Source: Talaromyces rugulosus (Eukaryota; Ascomycota; Eurotiomycetes; Eurotiales; Trichocomaceae). Taken from it: a stretch of 64,000 nucleotides of DNA. Position numbers and translations under genes: made by a program. Below are positions 44,964-56,839 of the stretch, piece after piece. The stretch spans positions 372,001 to 436,000 of the forward strand of contig NC_049562.1 of the NCBI RefSeq assembly GCF_013368755.1, in the 5' to 3' direction. The notes beneath the pieces are model-generated. The model was not told where the DNA came from and made no database searches. It saw nothing but the letters and a program-made list of their open reading frames with translations. How positions within the stretch are numbered: the stretch's first letter is position 1; each line of letters starts with the position of its first letter.

Positions 44964-46036
44964 CTACACTTCTTTAAATACACTTAACTCGGTCAGAGAT
45001 GCATGTCGCTGCAAGTCTTCCACCGTCTCATTCCACACCTTGATCTGCAGTTTACCCTTCTCGTCCTTACGAACAACATCACCAGTCCTGCAACCAACAG
45101 TTAAAATTTAGCAATGAACGAAATACTAGAGGGCAAAAACACGTACGGTGTAACTTTGTTTTCACTTAGATATTTTCCATGAGTCGAGATACCTTGAACT
45201 AAGGCGGCATCTAGAAGTAAACGAGCACCCTCGTCAGGCGTCCGTCCGACGATCTTGTCGAACATTTGCACGGCTTTGTTGAAATCACGATGCAACCCAG
45301 AATCGACGCTTCCCGGGTTGAGTAAGTTGATGATGACTTCATCGGCCTTGATGTGGTGGCATAGTTCTTGTGCCCAGAAGACATTTAGAAGCTTGCTGTT
45401 GGCGTAGCTCTTCCATAGCTCGAATTGGTCTGGATCGTTGATTTCGTTGAAAATAACGGGTTTTGTGCCTTCTTTGAACGGTGTCCACATGTGAACCTCG
45501 GAGGAAGTGAAGGTCAGCCTTGATGGGCGGCCCTGGGCCTGTGCCGTTCTTTGCAACACTGGTAAGAGAAGGGCGGATAAAAGAGCGTTTGATAAATGGT
45601 TTACTTGAAGCATCGTCTCATGGCCTGTCGCTGGAGTAGTGGTGAAGCTGGGAGAGAAGATACCGGCGTTCAGTATCGCCACGTCGAGTTGATCAAGGCT
45701 TTGAGCTCGTTGGCCAAATTTGACAACCGAAGAAGGCTCTGTCAGATCAATTTCCCATATTTCAATTTTGCATAGTTTCTTTTGATTTGTTGCTGAGAGA
45801 CGAAGGGAATTGATCTGCTGTAAGATCTGGTTCTTGACTTCTTCGCCTTTGGCGACGTTGCGCACGGCAAGAATCAAGTGGCTTGCGTGATACTGTGCAC
45901 ATTTAATAGCAGCTTCACGACCAATTCCGGAACTTGCTCCTGTAATTAAAATGGTTCGTCCAGAGAGGTCGAGATGAGGAGGAAGCTGGTTGGGGTGGAC
46001 GAATATTTGGCGGAACAGATAGCCTGCGAATGTCAT
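44964..46036 (-). CDS. Short-chain dehydrogenase/reductase (retinol dehydrogenase/WWOX-like)
   Basis: Two exons, 46036-45147 and 45087-44964, encode 337 residues. Cofactor motif TGASSGIG (about residues 33-40) and LAVRNVAKGEE show an NADP-preferring extended-classical SDR. NAG is in DVAILNAGIF; the catalytic set is Ser in FTSSEVH and YANSK (Tyr and Lys), with NPGSVDSGLHRDF after it. The group includes fungal retinol-dehydrogenase-like enzymes acting on small hydrophobic carbonyls. The N-terminus has a short hydrophobic stretch (MTFAGYLFRQIF) that might touch a membrane. The intron splices VTP to TGDVVRKDE; without it the protein would end in IAKF. The frame is open further upstream to 46162 but this Met gives normal length. 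Substrate unknown. Confidence 0.88.
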
Positions 46037-46493
46037 CTTGACTTGGAAAGACGCTGGGGTTATGCAGGATCTTTTTTTACTGATACTAGTATTTAAAATT
46101 ACTATAAGATGGGAGAAAACGTGGTGTGATTTTATATCCCAAGGTTTTTCGGCCCTAAGCAATTATCGGCGTTTAGGGCGCGGGCTTAATGCCGAAACAA
46201 TCCAATGTCCTATCGGGTTTATCATTCAACCAAACACATTATGGAGCTCTGGCTCTTCCATCTAAAAATAATAGAACTAAAATATTCGCTCGACCTTGGT
46301 TTGTATTAAATTTACTTCTATTTCTCCTCATTAGGGTTTCTAAACCCTTGGGTATGAATTAAATTTCCACGTCATGGTGATAAGCAGATAGCTGAAATCG
46401 CAGAGGAAAAGTTAGCGTGTGGTGAAGGCATATAAGGTAATTGACCTCTGCTCATGAAATACTATCAATAACGACAAGCCTCGATCAGCTATC
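46037..46493. other. AT-rich divergent spacer
   Basis: About 460 bases between the SDR start and the RBR pseudogene start. Nothing recognised beyond presumed promoters. Confidence 0.45.
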
Positions 46494-47365
46494 ATGAATG
46501 GAAAGAGCGGATCGAAAAGGCAGGGAACTGTTCTATGCACTGCTTGTATCGAACATAAAACCAAACGCAGATCAATAACGCTGCCATTCTCTTACCAATA
46601 TTGTTATCCTTGTATGAAGAAGATAGTAGCGGTGTCGATTGGGGAACCTTTTCCTCCCCGTTGTTGTAACCAAGAAATTCCATACAGGAAACCAGCGTAT
46701 AAACGAGTCCTAGGGATACCATTGTTCAAAAGAGTCCACAAAGAATTTGGCAAGAGGACAGGTATTTTACCGACATGCTGCTCCTCCGAGCCATGCAGAA
46801 AATACATTATGCCTTCAAACGTCCTATATTATGGAGCTTGCTGTCCCTGCGGTCAGCAGACTTATATAAGATGTAAGCAGGAGATGCATCGAGGGTCAGT
46901 GCAAGATATCTCCCAGTGAAGATACAAGTTTTTTTCAGCTCGCTAGTCGAAAAAAATGGAAACGCTGTCCCAACTGCGGTGCTGCTGTTGAGCGCGTTGA
47001 TGGTTGTGATATTGTGGTGTAAGTTTTGCTTCGAAGGGTGCCAGAAAACAAAACAGAAGGAAGAAGGAGGGACTTCGGCGTCCACTGCTAAGTTTCTATC
47101 AATATAGGTGTTCTATGTGCAACAAAGGCTTTTGTTTCTGTTGCGGTCTCTCGCTGCACGGTGATACCGAGAAAAAACCAATAAAATTTGAAGACCCAGT
47201 GACGAAACGACCACTCTTGTCCATTGATAAATGCAGACATGACCAGCCATGGGAAAGGCTACGGGGTCAAGGCAAGTGTCATCTTTGTCAATTTGATACG
47301 ACGAATCTCCTCAGTTAGTTGTATGCTGCTTGCCCTGTCGCCGCTTGTGTGGTCAACAGGACTGA
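46494..47365 (+). pseudogene. RBR ubiquitin ligase pseudogene (N-terminally short)
   Basis: RING1 reads LCTACIEHKTKRRSI...YCYPCMKK...PFPPRCCNQEIP. The IBR continues PCRKYIMPSNVLYYGACCPC...IRCKQEMHRG in the same frame, which then stops at 46919. In the next frame the protein goes on QCKISPSEDTSFFQLASRKK and WKRCPNCGAAVERVDGCDIV, that is, the IBR zinc Cys and RING2. One extra G in CGAGGGTCAG explains the shift. After a GT-AG intron RING2 ends CSMCNKGFCFCCG, and the CRH-W tail follows (DKCRHDQPWERLRGQGKCHLC). A second shift near 47310 leads to the tail cysteines VVCCLPCRRLCG. An alternative 40-base intron could skip the first break but would remove a conserved Cys. Probably recently disabled. 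Confidence 0.68.
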
Positions 47366-47664
47366 CTGAATAATGAATGCCTTTTTTTTTCTGTGTTAAA
47401 TTGGCTAAGGGTGGTTCAAGTATTTGTTATTTCAAGGTGAATCTTTGTCTTAGTATTTCTTTTGATACAAGTCCAGTCATGTGGTAACTTGCCACTTCAT
47501 ATTCCTGAGATTTTAATAAATCGGTTTAAAAATATATCAAAATTTTGCAATCGGGGTTATCAACCTTATCTTATCGGCTCCCCGCGCTACGGGGCAGGAG
47601 ACGCCGGGAAATTTTTTGCTTGTCTGCGACTTCTCCCCGCGCTGACTCTCCAAGGCAAATCAAC
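47366..47664. promoter_or_regulatory. Deoxyhypusine synthase promoter region
   Basis: About 300 bases upstream of the start codon at 47665. AT-rich, then GC-rich (CCCGCGCTACGGGGC) about 80 bases before the start. No defined site assigned. Confidence 0.45.
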
Positions 47665-48810
47665 ATGGCGACCCCAAATTCCAATACAGATGCTTCTAAA
47701 GCTCCAACAATCGCTACGCAAAATGACAATAACAGTGTTCTCCCCTCCTCCGCCGCAGCAGCCGTCCTTGTTCCATCCGCTCCAGTCCCCGATCATGTCC
47801 AGAAAGTGCGCGGTGTTGAGTTTAACGACTACGCCGGTCGCGACATCACCGTTGCCGAGCTAGTAGCAAACATGGCCACGATGGGGTTTCAAGCGAGTGC
47901 AATTGGCGAGGCCACACGCATTATCAACGATATGCGTGCATTCCGAGACCCCGAGACAGGCGATAGCACGACTATATTTCTCGGATACACCAGCAATTTG
48001 ATATCATCAGGTTTACGGGAAACATTACGATTCTTGGTGCAACACAAGCATGTCTCGGCCATTGTCACGACAGCCGGGGGTGTAGAGGAGGATTTTATCA
48101 AGTGTCTGGCCCCGACCTACCTGGGATCATTCAGCACGCCCGGTGCCGGGCTTCGCGCACAAGGGCTTAATCGCATTGGCAACCTGGTGGTTCCAAATAG
48201 CAATTACTGTGCATTTGAAGACTGGCTGGTACCTATTCTGGATAAGATGGTGGATGAGCAGGAAGAATCGAAAATAAAAGCGCAGCAGAGCGGAGATCCG
48301 GATGACGAATTACACTGGACCCCGTCGCGAATTATCAACCGACTGGGCAAAGAAATTAATAATGAAGAATCTGTTTACTACTGGGCTTGGAAGAACGACA
48401 TTCCTGTCTTTTGTCCGGCGCTAACGGATGGCTCGTTGGGAGACATGCTTTATTTCCACACGTTCAAGTCGTCGCCCAAGCGGCTCCGGGTCGATATTGT
48501 CGACGATGTCAGACGAATCAACACCATGGCAGTTAGGGCCCGGAGAGCAGGAATGATTATTCTTGGCGGAGGAGTGGTCAAACACCATATTGCCAACGCG
48601 TGTTTGATGAGGAATGGTGCCGAGAGTGCAGTCTATATCAACACGGCGCAGGAATTTGACGGCAGTGATGCAGGCGCCAGACCGGATGAGGCGGTTAGTT
48701 GGGGGAAGATCAAAGCCGGGGCAGACAGTGTCAAGGTGTATGCAGAGGCTACTATTGCTTTCCCGCTGATTGTCGCCAGCACATTTGCGCGGGCCAATGC
48801 AAGCAAATGA
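47665..48810 (+). CDS. dys1: Deoxyhypusine synthase
   Basis: Intronless frame of 381 residues, close to the family length of about 370. The enzyme transfers an aminobutyl group from spermidine to one lysine of eIF5A in the cytosol, the first step of hypusine formation and essential in fungi. Landmarks: [34 protein letters not shown] for NAD binding, the [16 protein letters not shown] segment, then [38 protein letters not shown] and the C-terminal [20 protein letters not shown] follow; the lysine in WGKI is the catalytic residue that forms the enzyme-substrate intermediate. The first 40 residues are low-complexity Ala/Ser/Pro. The start AACATGG is the first in-frame Met that leaves this normal length. 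Confidence 0.97.
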   Translation: MATPNSNTDASKAPTIATQNDNNSVLPSSAAAAVLVPSAPVPDHVQKVRGVEFNDYAGRDITVAELVANMATMGFQASAIGEATRIINDMRAFRDPETGDSTTIFLGYTSNLISSGLRETLRFLVQHKHVSAIVTTAGGVEEDFIKCLAPTYLGSFSTPGAGLRAQGLNRIGNLVVPNSNYCAFEDWLVPILDKMVDEQEESKIKAQQSGDPDDELHWTPSRIINRLGKEINNEESVYYWAWKNDIPVFCPALTDGSLGDMLYFHTFKSSPKRLRVDIVDDVRRINTMAVRARRAGMIILGGGVVKHHIANACLMRNGAESAVYINTAQEFDGSDAGARPDEAVSWGKIKAGADSVKVYAEATIAFPLIVASTFARANASK

Positions 48811-50349
48811 GCTGCCTATATCTAGCTCTGAGTTTGACGTATCTCAGAGGGGAGGGTTTTTGAAATCGGGTATCTCACATCAATGCTGGACATTTCAGCT
48901 GTCTTTGAATCGCCCACGATAAAAACCACCGACCAACTAGCTGCCGCCAGGTTTTTGCTGACATCTGGGGATACGATATCTTGGCTGAAACTTCCATTCC
49001 GGTAAGATGCCGCTGAGCTAAGAGGTACACAACTACAATGCAAGTGGAGTATACTGCGTATACTACGTATATCGAGTATCTCCATTGACTGGGTTTTAGG
49101 AATGGGATTGTTTCTTCCGGGTGGAGCAACCATTACTGTGCCTGACAAATCAGGCAGAAATGAAACTGCCTGGAACAAAATAAAACATGGATTGGTTAAA
49201 CCCTGTTTTGTATACTTCATGTTGTATATAGGAAATAAAATAAAATACTTATAATGATGACAAACCCATAACATGCAACTATAGTATTCGGCCGCCCTCC
49301 CACGTGGTAAGGAACTGATAACAAGATACACTTTTCTGCGGTTCACAATAGCAAAGCAAAGTCGGAAAGGGTCCGTTCCCCCTTTTCCATTGACTTTGGA
49401 TTTTTTTTAATATTTTGCCACAGGGTTAGCGATACCGGAAGAACGGATCCACGGTACGTTCTGCCACATGTATGGAAAGAAGTCTTTGGGTCAGGAGTGC
49501 AAATATTGGTGACGCTAGCCCAAAGCGTAACACGAAGGAGGAATCAAAAATACGCTTTATCTATGCGAATTTAACACTGTTCTTCGGCTTTTGCATTGTT
49601 CTTTTTGCAGTTCCGCACACCGTGACCGGTAGTACTACTTCTCCCCAGCCAGAAATTAACCAGAAATTAAGTTGCGTGGGGCGGCACTTACATCCGCCGA
49701 TCCACAGGCCCGCCACATCCGACGCTTAGCGGCAGAAAAAAAACACAAAGTGGTAACGATAATTATGGTAAAAGTCTGTTTAGATGGCAAGGCACACGAG
49801 CTGTCGATGCTGCAGCTGAAGGACGCAACGCGCGTCGGCAAACGGTGTGCATAGCCAGTTCACGGCGGCCCAGAACCACAAATCACGAGACACAGGCCCA
49901 TGTGATCTGTCGGACGATCGCTCAGCCTGGTAGGCAGAAGTTAGGAATTGACTCATTTCTGTGCTGTTTCAACTAGTCGATGGCTGTGCATCCTCGTTGG
50001 CTGCCTTTTCTGCCTGTCAGATACGCCACCGCGCACGTGATCGGGCGGTGAGTCAGGGGGGTTCTTGTTGGCACATTTTTGGTACAGCGAAGAGAGTGAG
50101 AAGCCAAAAAAAGGAATTGGTTTGCCACTAGATAATGGAGAACAAAAGTTCAATTAGGAAAGACGAGAAAAAAAATAAAACATTCCGATGTGTTGACATG
50201 TTGAGGGATCCAGTTTTGGCTCCAGTCAAGGCGGTGTGCGTGGCCGGACCCGCTCCGGGTGGGTCCGCGGGACCCGATTGGGAACGTCGAGAAAATCGGC
50301 ACACGAAAAGAGCGAGTGGGTCTGGCCTAGGCGGTGGGAGGCCCTTCAG

Positions 50350-50406
50350 CCAATGGGAGCTGTTTCTCGCTCTGTCAATGCCAGAGCCTCAAACCAGACA
50401 GCCAAT
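50350..50406 (+). promoter_or_regulatory. Pair of CCAAT boxes
   Basis: CCAAT occurs at 50350-50354 and 50402-50406, 52 bases apart, about 1 kb upstream of the large RING-protein start. They would be bound by the fungal HAP/CBC complex. Activity is inferred only. Confidence 0.4.
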
Positions 50407-51064
50407 CACACACTTATACCCCCACTTTTAACCCAGCGTTGCATTTTTTATTTGTCGCCATCGGAGCAAGAACTGTGATTATTTCCGCCTATTTGTCGGC
50501 ACAGATTTGTCTTGTCAAGCTTGTCAATCAAGCGGTTCGTCCCCAGGCAGCAGCAGCGTAGTTACTATGTAGGCAGGCAGCTCTTCACTGTTCTTTACCG
50601 GAAAATAGCGCCTGACTAGCCGCCCATCGTCATTCGTCGCCGACACGCTGTGCGTGTTAGCTGTCTCGCCTCACTTTGGCCGGTACTCCACCGGTGGAAT
50701 CTAGCCTCCAAGTCTCCAGGTCATCCATATCTTGCATCCTTTACGTCTCTGCTCTGCACTCGGCGGCAAAAAGAACAAAAAAACATTCTTACTAGTATAC
50801 AGTGTACGTGCCTGGCCGGCACCAGCATCGGGCCGAGCAGGCTCCAGCCAGCGCGCTAGACTCGAAGGGCTTAGCGCCCAAACTTTGTTTGGCGCTCCCC
50901 CGGGCTGGGCTTATCGCACGCCCCGCCCCAAGCTGGGCCAGTCAGCGCCCCCCGTCACTCGCCCCGGGGCTCCACCCACTTATCTCGCGCGCCTTCCTTC
51001 CCCTCATCGCTCTTGCTCTTGCTCTTGCTGCGAATATTAATTCTCCTCTTCCTCTTCCTCGCCT

Positions 51065-51067
<3 letters not shown>

Positions 51068-51096
<29 letters not shown>
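51068..51096 (+). repeat. CT dinucleotide repeat in 5' leader
   Basis: A (CT)n run of about 28 bases, preceded by imperfect GCTCTT/CTTCCT repeats from 51005. CT-rich leaders are common close to fungal transcription starts. Confidence 0.85.
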
Positions 51097-51099
<3 letters not shown>

Positions 51100-51363
51100 T
51101 TATTTCTATCTCTATCTCCACAACCATCCTGGGGTGACTGCTCTGCTTATCGGCGCTGGGAACAGACTGTCTTTCTCGTTGCCTTTTCCGTGCTTGCTAC
51201 TTGCTTCGCCATTTGCTCTTGTCTGTTGCCTGTCGTCCGTTGTCTGTTTCTCGCCAGTTGCCTCAGAGCACGGAGAGCGGAGAGCAAGGGATAAGAACAT
51301 CATATCATATTATCCAGCTCTCTCTGTTTGCAATTTTCTGTCATTCCTCTCCATTCATCCACC

Positions 51364-54300
51364 ATGGATATCGTCAACGCTGCCACCTCATCAGGCCCTC
51401 CAACCGACCCCGTTACTCCGCCCGCGCAAGCAGATATCACAGAGTCCAACACCCCAGAGCGACCACCTGACAACGAGAACGCTCTCGCAGCAGACATGGA
51501 CACCGCCGACGACCCCCTGCCGTCTGCCAATCAGTCGCAGCCAGAAACCCCGATCCCTACCGCACCCGAAGCGGAGGCTGAGACTGAGACTGCTCCCGAA
51601 ACCACTCCTCAGGATACAGATGCTACTCCCGAGGTTTCTACTGCTCCTGGGGAAACCCAGGCATCCGAGCAGACTGAGGAATCAGAGGCAACCGAAACAC
51701 AAGATGCCCCGCCTGCTCCAGCCCCAGAATCGACCGAGGAACCACCTTCTCCCCCTCCTGAAGAAGAAGAGCCCGCTACTTGGGCAGATATCGTGGAGGA
51801 TACCTCATCTCCAGATGAAGAGGAGCTGAAGGAGATTGAAGCAGGTCGCGGTGATTACAGTGCTATGGAATGTAAGATTTATCCCGCCCAACATTTACAA
51901 ACTAGCCAGTGCCAGGCTAATAATACTGATCTCTGCAGACGACTACTGGGAGAAATCCTTTTACAGTGAAGTCGAAGACCCAGAATATCGTCCCGCTCAC
52001 AAGGCTCGCCTCACTTGGAAGATCAAGGGTGTGCGAGGAACCAAGGAAAATCCCAATCGGGCAAAGATTATCAGCTCGCCGGCTGCATACATTGGTGGTT
52101 ACTGGTGGAAACTCAAATTTTTTCCTCGAGGTAATGGCGTCAACTTTCTCAGTATCTACATCGAGTGCTCCAAAGAAATGCCAGAGCCCGACGAGAAGAT
52201 GCTAGAAACCGAGTTTACCGTTCGCACCGGTGCTGCTTCCGACGATCTCAAAGACACCCAGCCACAGATGCACATTCAGGTTCCAGCCCTCGCCAACACA
52301 AAGGACTGGTTTGAAAATTACAAAAAGTGCTACAGCTACGCTGGAGCACAGCCCGATGCACCAGAGTCGTCGGACGGCAGCAAGCCAGCATGGCGAATTC
52401 CCGCTCAGATCGGTGTGATCCTGTACAACCCCAAAGAGCCCCGCACCGGCTGGATGCAATCCTCGTGTCACCAATTTAATCCTCATAATTTGGACTGGGG
52501 TTGGACCAGTTTCCACGGCCCCTGGGATGAAATCCATCTCCGTCAAAAGGGCCAGCGCCAGGCACTGCTCCGCGACGACACCTTGTCTTTCGACGCTTAC
52601 ATTCGCGTCTTTGACGACCCGACCCAGTCTCTGTGGTGGCACACAAGCGATTCCGAGCCTGTCTGGGATAGTCTGACCTTGACTGGCTATCGTCCCATGG
52701 GTGATACTGTTCTAAATCACAGCGCCGAGGTTGCCGGTCTGGCTGCCTGGGTCCACCTTGCCCCTTTCCGAAAGATTATCCAAAATATCGACGTGCATGA
52801 GTATCGGCGAAATTCCAATGTTAAGCCACGTCCGTTCTGTGAGGCGTTGCAAGAGTTCCTCTGGCGTCTGGGCAGTAAAACTGACTCGGTTCAATGCGTT
52901 GACACCGACAAAGTTACGTCGACCTTGCGCAACCTACATGAATTCTCGAGCGATGTGGTAGAATTCTGGGAGAGAATGCGCCGCACTCTTGAACTGGAGC
53001 TTGAAGGCACCGGTGCTGCCGAGGAGTTGGCCCGGCTTTTTGATAGCCCACCCGTGCCAGCTAACGATGCATCGGGATCCAAGATTGACCGCACTCTTTC
53101 TTCGCAGCTTATTACCAGCATCCGTATTCCAGTTGACAAAGATAACAATGTCCAAGGTGCTGTTACTCGTTATTTCGAAGACCAATCTGGAAAATGGTCT
53201 CTTCCACCGGTTCTTCACATCGATTTCAATCGTCAACGTTTCGACCACTCTTCTCGCCAATGGAAACTCCTCTACAATCGTGTCGATCTAGATGAAACCC
53301 TCGATCTCAGTCAATATACTACCAACAGCCCATGCAGTGACTATGATCTGTATGGGTTCATTATTCACCGTGGCCGTCGGACCTCTGGCAAGTTTTTTAG
53401 CATCCTACGTCCCGGAGGTCCGAACTCGCGGTGGTTGGCTATTGATGATGGCAGCCACAACCGTGTCGAATGCTTGACCCGCAAGGCCGCACTAGAGGCA
53501 CACGTTGGTCTCGACAAGAACAAGCTTAAAGAAGCCAATGACAAGACTGGCCACGACTTTGCTGTTGCTGCTTTGTACGTACGTCACGATGTAGTTGGCG
53601 AGTATCTTCCTGGTCCATTGGAGAAGTGGGATATCGCAGATCCTCTTCGCACTTACTTCGAGACTGGGTGCTATCCAACGTTTGAAGAAGATTCTGACAA
53701 GGTAGCCAAGCCAGAGTCTACTGTTCAGGTCGAGGTTTATGGCTTGCCGACCATGGGTGAGAGCTTAGGAAGCCTCTTTGACACTTTCGACTTGATGTCT
53801 CAGGCTAAACGTGAAAAAAATGCGATGTACTTGACTCTGCCCAAGAGTACTGAACTTACAGAACTTCGCAAGAAGATCGCATTCGCAAAGTCGAGTGAAT
53901 CTGAGCAGATTAGCACCGACCGCGTACGGTTATGGAAGATTGGACACACAAACAAAATGTCTTATGCCACTCTACTGTTTGATCGAAAGGAAGATCTCAC
54001 CGAGTCTCTGTCGTCAACTGAGACGGAAGTGGTCCGCTTTTGGACCCATGTGCTGTCGGAAGAAGAAGCCAAGTCTTTCGGCATTCCAGACCCAACGATT
54101 GTGCCCAAGGCCGTTGATGATAATAAGGTTGAGGACAAGCCTGAAAGCACGGTCGAAGTTCGTGATACTCAAGAGTTAGACGAGGAGAGGGCGACAGCAG
54201 AAGGATCTGGAACGACCGGGGTGAGCGGCACGCAAGCCCAGACAGGTGCAACTAATACGGTGTCCCCGGAAGCCCAACCACAAACAGAGGACCGTACTGA

Positions 54301-55484
54301 GACTCCATCAAATGTCGATGTGACTATGACTGAAGATGAGGCTAACGATGCTGCCATCGCTGCTGCAATAGCTGAGGATGTCGATCAGATGGACACGGAG
54401 CCCAACACGTCTTCTGCGGCTGATGAGCAAGTACCGGCTCCTAGTGAAAGCCAGCCAGCAGCTCAAGATACAGTCATGGAAGACTCGCCGGTGTCTGACA
54501 CTCAGGACTCCAGCTCTCAGGATGCCACTGATAGCTCTGCTGAGTCCTCTTCTTCTGTGGAGACAGCGCCTGATGTAGTTAAGCCGGCTCCCCACATGTA
54601 CTACTTTATCCAGATATTTGATATGGACAAGCAGCTGCTCCGACCTGCTGGTGCATTCTTCTCGGCTCTAGACGTGAACATCAAGTCTGACATTCGCAAG
54701 CACCTTGGGTGGGAAGAGAGCAAAGACTTTTTGATGTGGTCTCGGTTTGACGGCACTTCCATCACTGCGTTGTCGCCCGGCCAGACATTTTCACCCTCCC
54801 ACGGCGATGGACACTGTTTCATTGTTGGCGACAAGATCAACAAAGACCAGTAAGTTTTAATTTTTATTATTTTTGAAAATTGTGGTATGTGTTCTAATTG
54901 AGTGCAGGCGATCCAAGTTTGGTGCCGCGGGGCTCTTTACGAATCCCGAGCATCTGGTTCAATATATATGGGCGTCCAGCCGCAACCATCCAACGCGGGC
55001 GTTTACTGGTACGAAGACAGTTGATGCCACGTTTAACGGAGATTACTATAGCGGCGAGTTCAATAAGGGCTATTATCACGGTAAAGGCACGCACATCTCT
55101 GACAATGGCACGACATATTCCGGAGAATTCGTCTTTGGGGAGCGTCACGGCCAGGGCAAGATGGAGTATCCATCCGGCGACAGCTATGAGGGTGACTGGA
55201 TGGAAGGCCAGCGTCACGGACAGGGAACATTTATTGAACGCAAGACTGGCAATAAATATGTCGGTGGCTACAAAGACGGCAAGCGCCATGGTAAGGGCAT
55301 CAGCTATTGGGAGGTGGCGGACGAAGAGATGGATCTTTGCCAGATCTGCTACGGCGAGGAACAGGACGCACTGTTTTACGACTGCGGGCATGTGTGTGCT
55401 TGTGTGACTTGTGCACGCGAAGTTGAAATTTGCCCGATTTGCCGCAAGAACGTTATTCGGGTGGTTAAGATATACAGAATGTAG
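51364..55484 (+). CDS. MATH / USP-like (predicted inactive) / MORN / RING multidomain protein
   Basis: Three exons, 51364-51871, 51939-54849 and 54908-55484, give 1331 residues. The first 150 residues are Pro/Thr/Glu-rich. A MATH-like domain follows (about 175-400; RLTWKIKGVRG, GGYWWKLKFFPRG). Then comes a USP-fold domain (about 430-760) with TGYRPMGDT, LPPVLHIDFNRQRFD and YDLYGFIIHRG. The usual Cys box (NTCYMNS type) reads DTVLNHS, and the His box reads SGKFFSILRP instead of SGHYY, so both catalytic residues are replaced. After an acidic linker and a further conserved block (MYYFIQIFDMDKQLLRP) exon 3 adds four MORN repeats (YSGEFNKGYYHGKG, YSGEFVFGERHGQG and others). A C-terminal C3HC4 RING follows (LCQICYGEE...CPICRKNVIRVVKIYRM). 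It probably binds ubiquitinated substrates and ubiquitinates them. Confidence 0.88.
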
Positions 55485-55964
55485 ATCTTCATTGACGACT
55501 GGTTTCGGATAGATGTTTTGTTTGATGTTTAGAATTTCTTTTGATTTGAATACCCAAAAGGCGCAGCAGCGCAGGACAGTCGCAGGACAAGACGCCGAGG
55601 GGGAGTTTTTTTATGATGATGACTATTTTTGTCCGTTTTTCGCATAAAGACTGGATTGTATGTTGAACGTTTAGACTAGCAATTACTTGAGCAGATGACC
55701 AAGTTAGGTTATTTGACATTTACAGTAATGTTATTTTATTAATTAATCTACAAGCGGGGGGGCATATAAGTAGGCATTTTCTCATCTTCCGCGGAACCTG
55801 TTATCGCGTAAGCATTTTGACTGATTTGTCAATTCTCTGCGTAGTGTATATAGCTCACAAATCAGTCCAGGAATTAAAACCATAAATTCCTGTCGTGTAT
55901 AATGTTTCTCTTATTCCCAATATAATTGCTTGCTTCACTTTAGTTCCGCAATAATTAATAATTC
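55485..55964. other. Spacer between RING protein and SDR gene
   Basis: About 480 bases; 3' flank of the large gene and promoter of the SDR. AT-rich towards 55730-55960. Nothing else seen. Confidence 0.5.
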
Positions 55965-56806
55965 ATGTCTTCGACCGGTGTGATCCTCATTATTGGGGCT
56001 GGGCCAGGCATTGGCAAGTCCGCCGCAAGCAAATTTGCGAGCAATGGCTACAAGGTCGCCCTTGCTTCACGAAGTGCGGAAGATGGGGGTTTCTCACCGG
56101 AAGGGTACTTCAACATCAAGGCAGATTTATCGGACCCAAGCGTTGTGTCTGTGATATATGAAAAAGTGGAAAGAGCGCTTGGTCTGCCGAATGTGGTTGT
56201 TTTTAATGGTACATTTCACTATCGTGGTTATGAGAACAAGCACTGACGATACTAGGGGCGAATCGTCTCACAACTTCGCCGAACGATCCTCTGGCTGCGT
56301 CTCTTGAAGATATCAAGAATAGTCGCACGGTCGGTTTTGACAGTGCCTATGTTGCCGCACAGGAAGCGCTCAAAGCATTCAAACGCCTTCCGAGTCAAAC
56401 ACAATCAGTTTTCATATATACTGGCAATGCGCTAAACCAGATAGCCATTCCGGGGGTTCTACCGTTCGCTGTTGGGAAAGTAGCAGCTGCTATGCTCATC
56501 GAGTATGCTGCGAATGCATATGGCAAAGACGGTTACAGGTGATTTACCTCACAAATGAAGTCGGTATTGGGGGGTGGCTAACTTTTTAGATTTTACTATG
56601 CCGATCAGCGGTTTCCGGATGGACGACCGGTTGGGTTGCAAGTTGATGGTGAGGCACATGCCGATCTGTACTGGAAACTGGCGCAGGAATCTGGACAGTC
56701 CAAGTGGTTGGTCACATTTGTTAAGGATGAGGGGCGGCGTGCTTTTGCTGGGGTTGACTTTGATGGCAATACGCGACAGTCGTATGACGAGCAGTTTGGG
56801 AGATAG
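55965..56806 (+). CDS. Short-chain dehydrogenase-like NAD(P)-binding protein
   Basis: Three exons, 55965-56208, 56256-56538 and 56590-56806, give 247 residues. The N-terminal Rossmann motif is IIGAGPGIGKSAASKFASNG (about residues 9-28), followed by VALASRS and an Asp in KADLSD. NGANR replaces the common NNAG motif, and the usual YxxxK is not obvious: VLPFAVGKVAAAMLIEY has Lys in the right place but Phe-Ala-Val-Gly before it, so the catalytic Tyr may be lacking. The C-terminus (ADLYWKLAQESGQSKW, VTFVKDEGRR) matches a small group of fungal atypical SDRs of unknown activity. Two short introns (47 and 51 bases) have GT-AG ends. A (TA)n repeat begins just after the stop. It could be a reductase with altered catalysis or a non-enzymatic protein. 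Confidence 0.82.

Positions 56807-56836
<30 letters not shown>
56807..56836. repeat. (TA)n microsatellite
   Basis: About fourteen TA units directly after the stop codon of the SDR gene, inside its expected 3' untranslated region. Confidence 0.92.

Positions 56837-56839
<3 letters not shown>

Larger units (their letters stand above)
48811..51363. other. 2.5-kb intergenic region with long leader of the next gene
   Basis: Contains no protein I recognise; frames at 48822-49346 (minus) and 49472-49729 (plus) look random. Two CCAAT boxes lie at 50350-50354 and 50402-50406. From about 50560 to 51360 the sequence turns pyrimidine- and GC-rich with CTT/GCTCTT repeats and a CT dinucleotide run near 51068-51096, as in long fungal 5' leaders. 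Several short upstream open frames are present. Confidence 0.5.

Noticed and set aside
46860..46960. 40-base intron to restore the RBR frame at 46.9 kb
   Set aside because: It would delete the Gln-Cys that pairs with a zinc ligand in the intact paralogue, and the coding similarity continues through the supposed intron in the shifted frame; a one-base insertion is simpler.
49472..49729. 85-residue frame upstream of the large RING gene, with one hydrophobic stretch
   Set aside because: No family similarity or splice extension could be found; length is within chance expectation.
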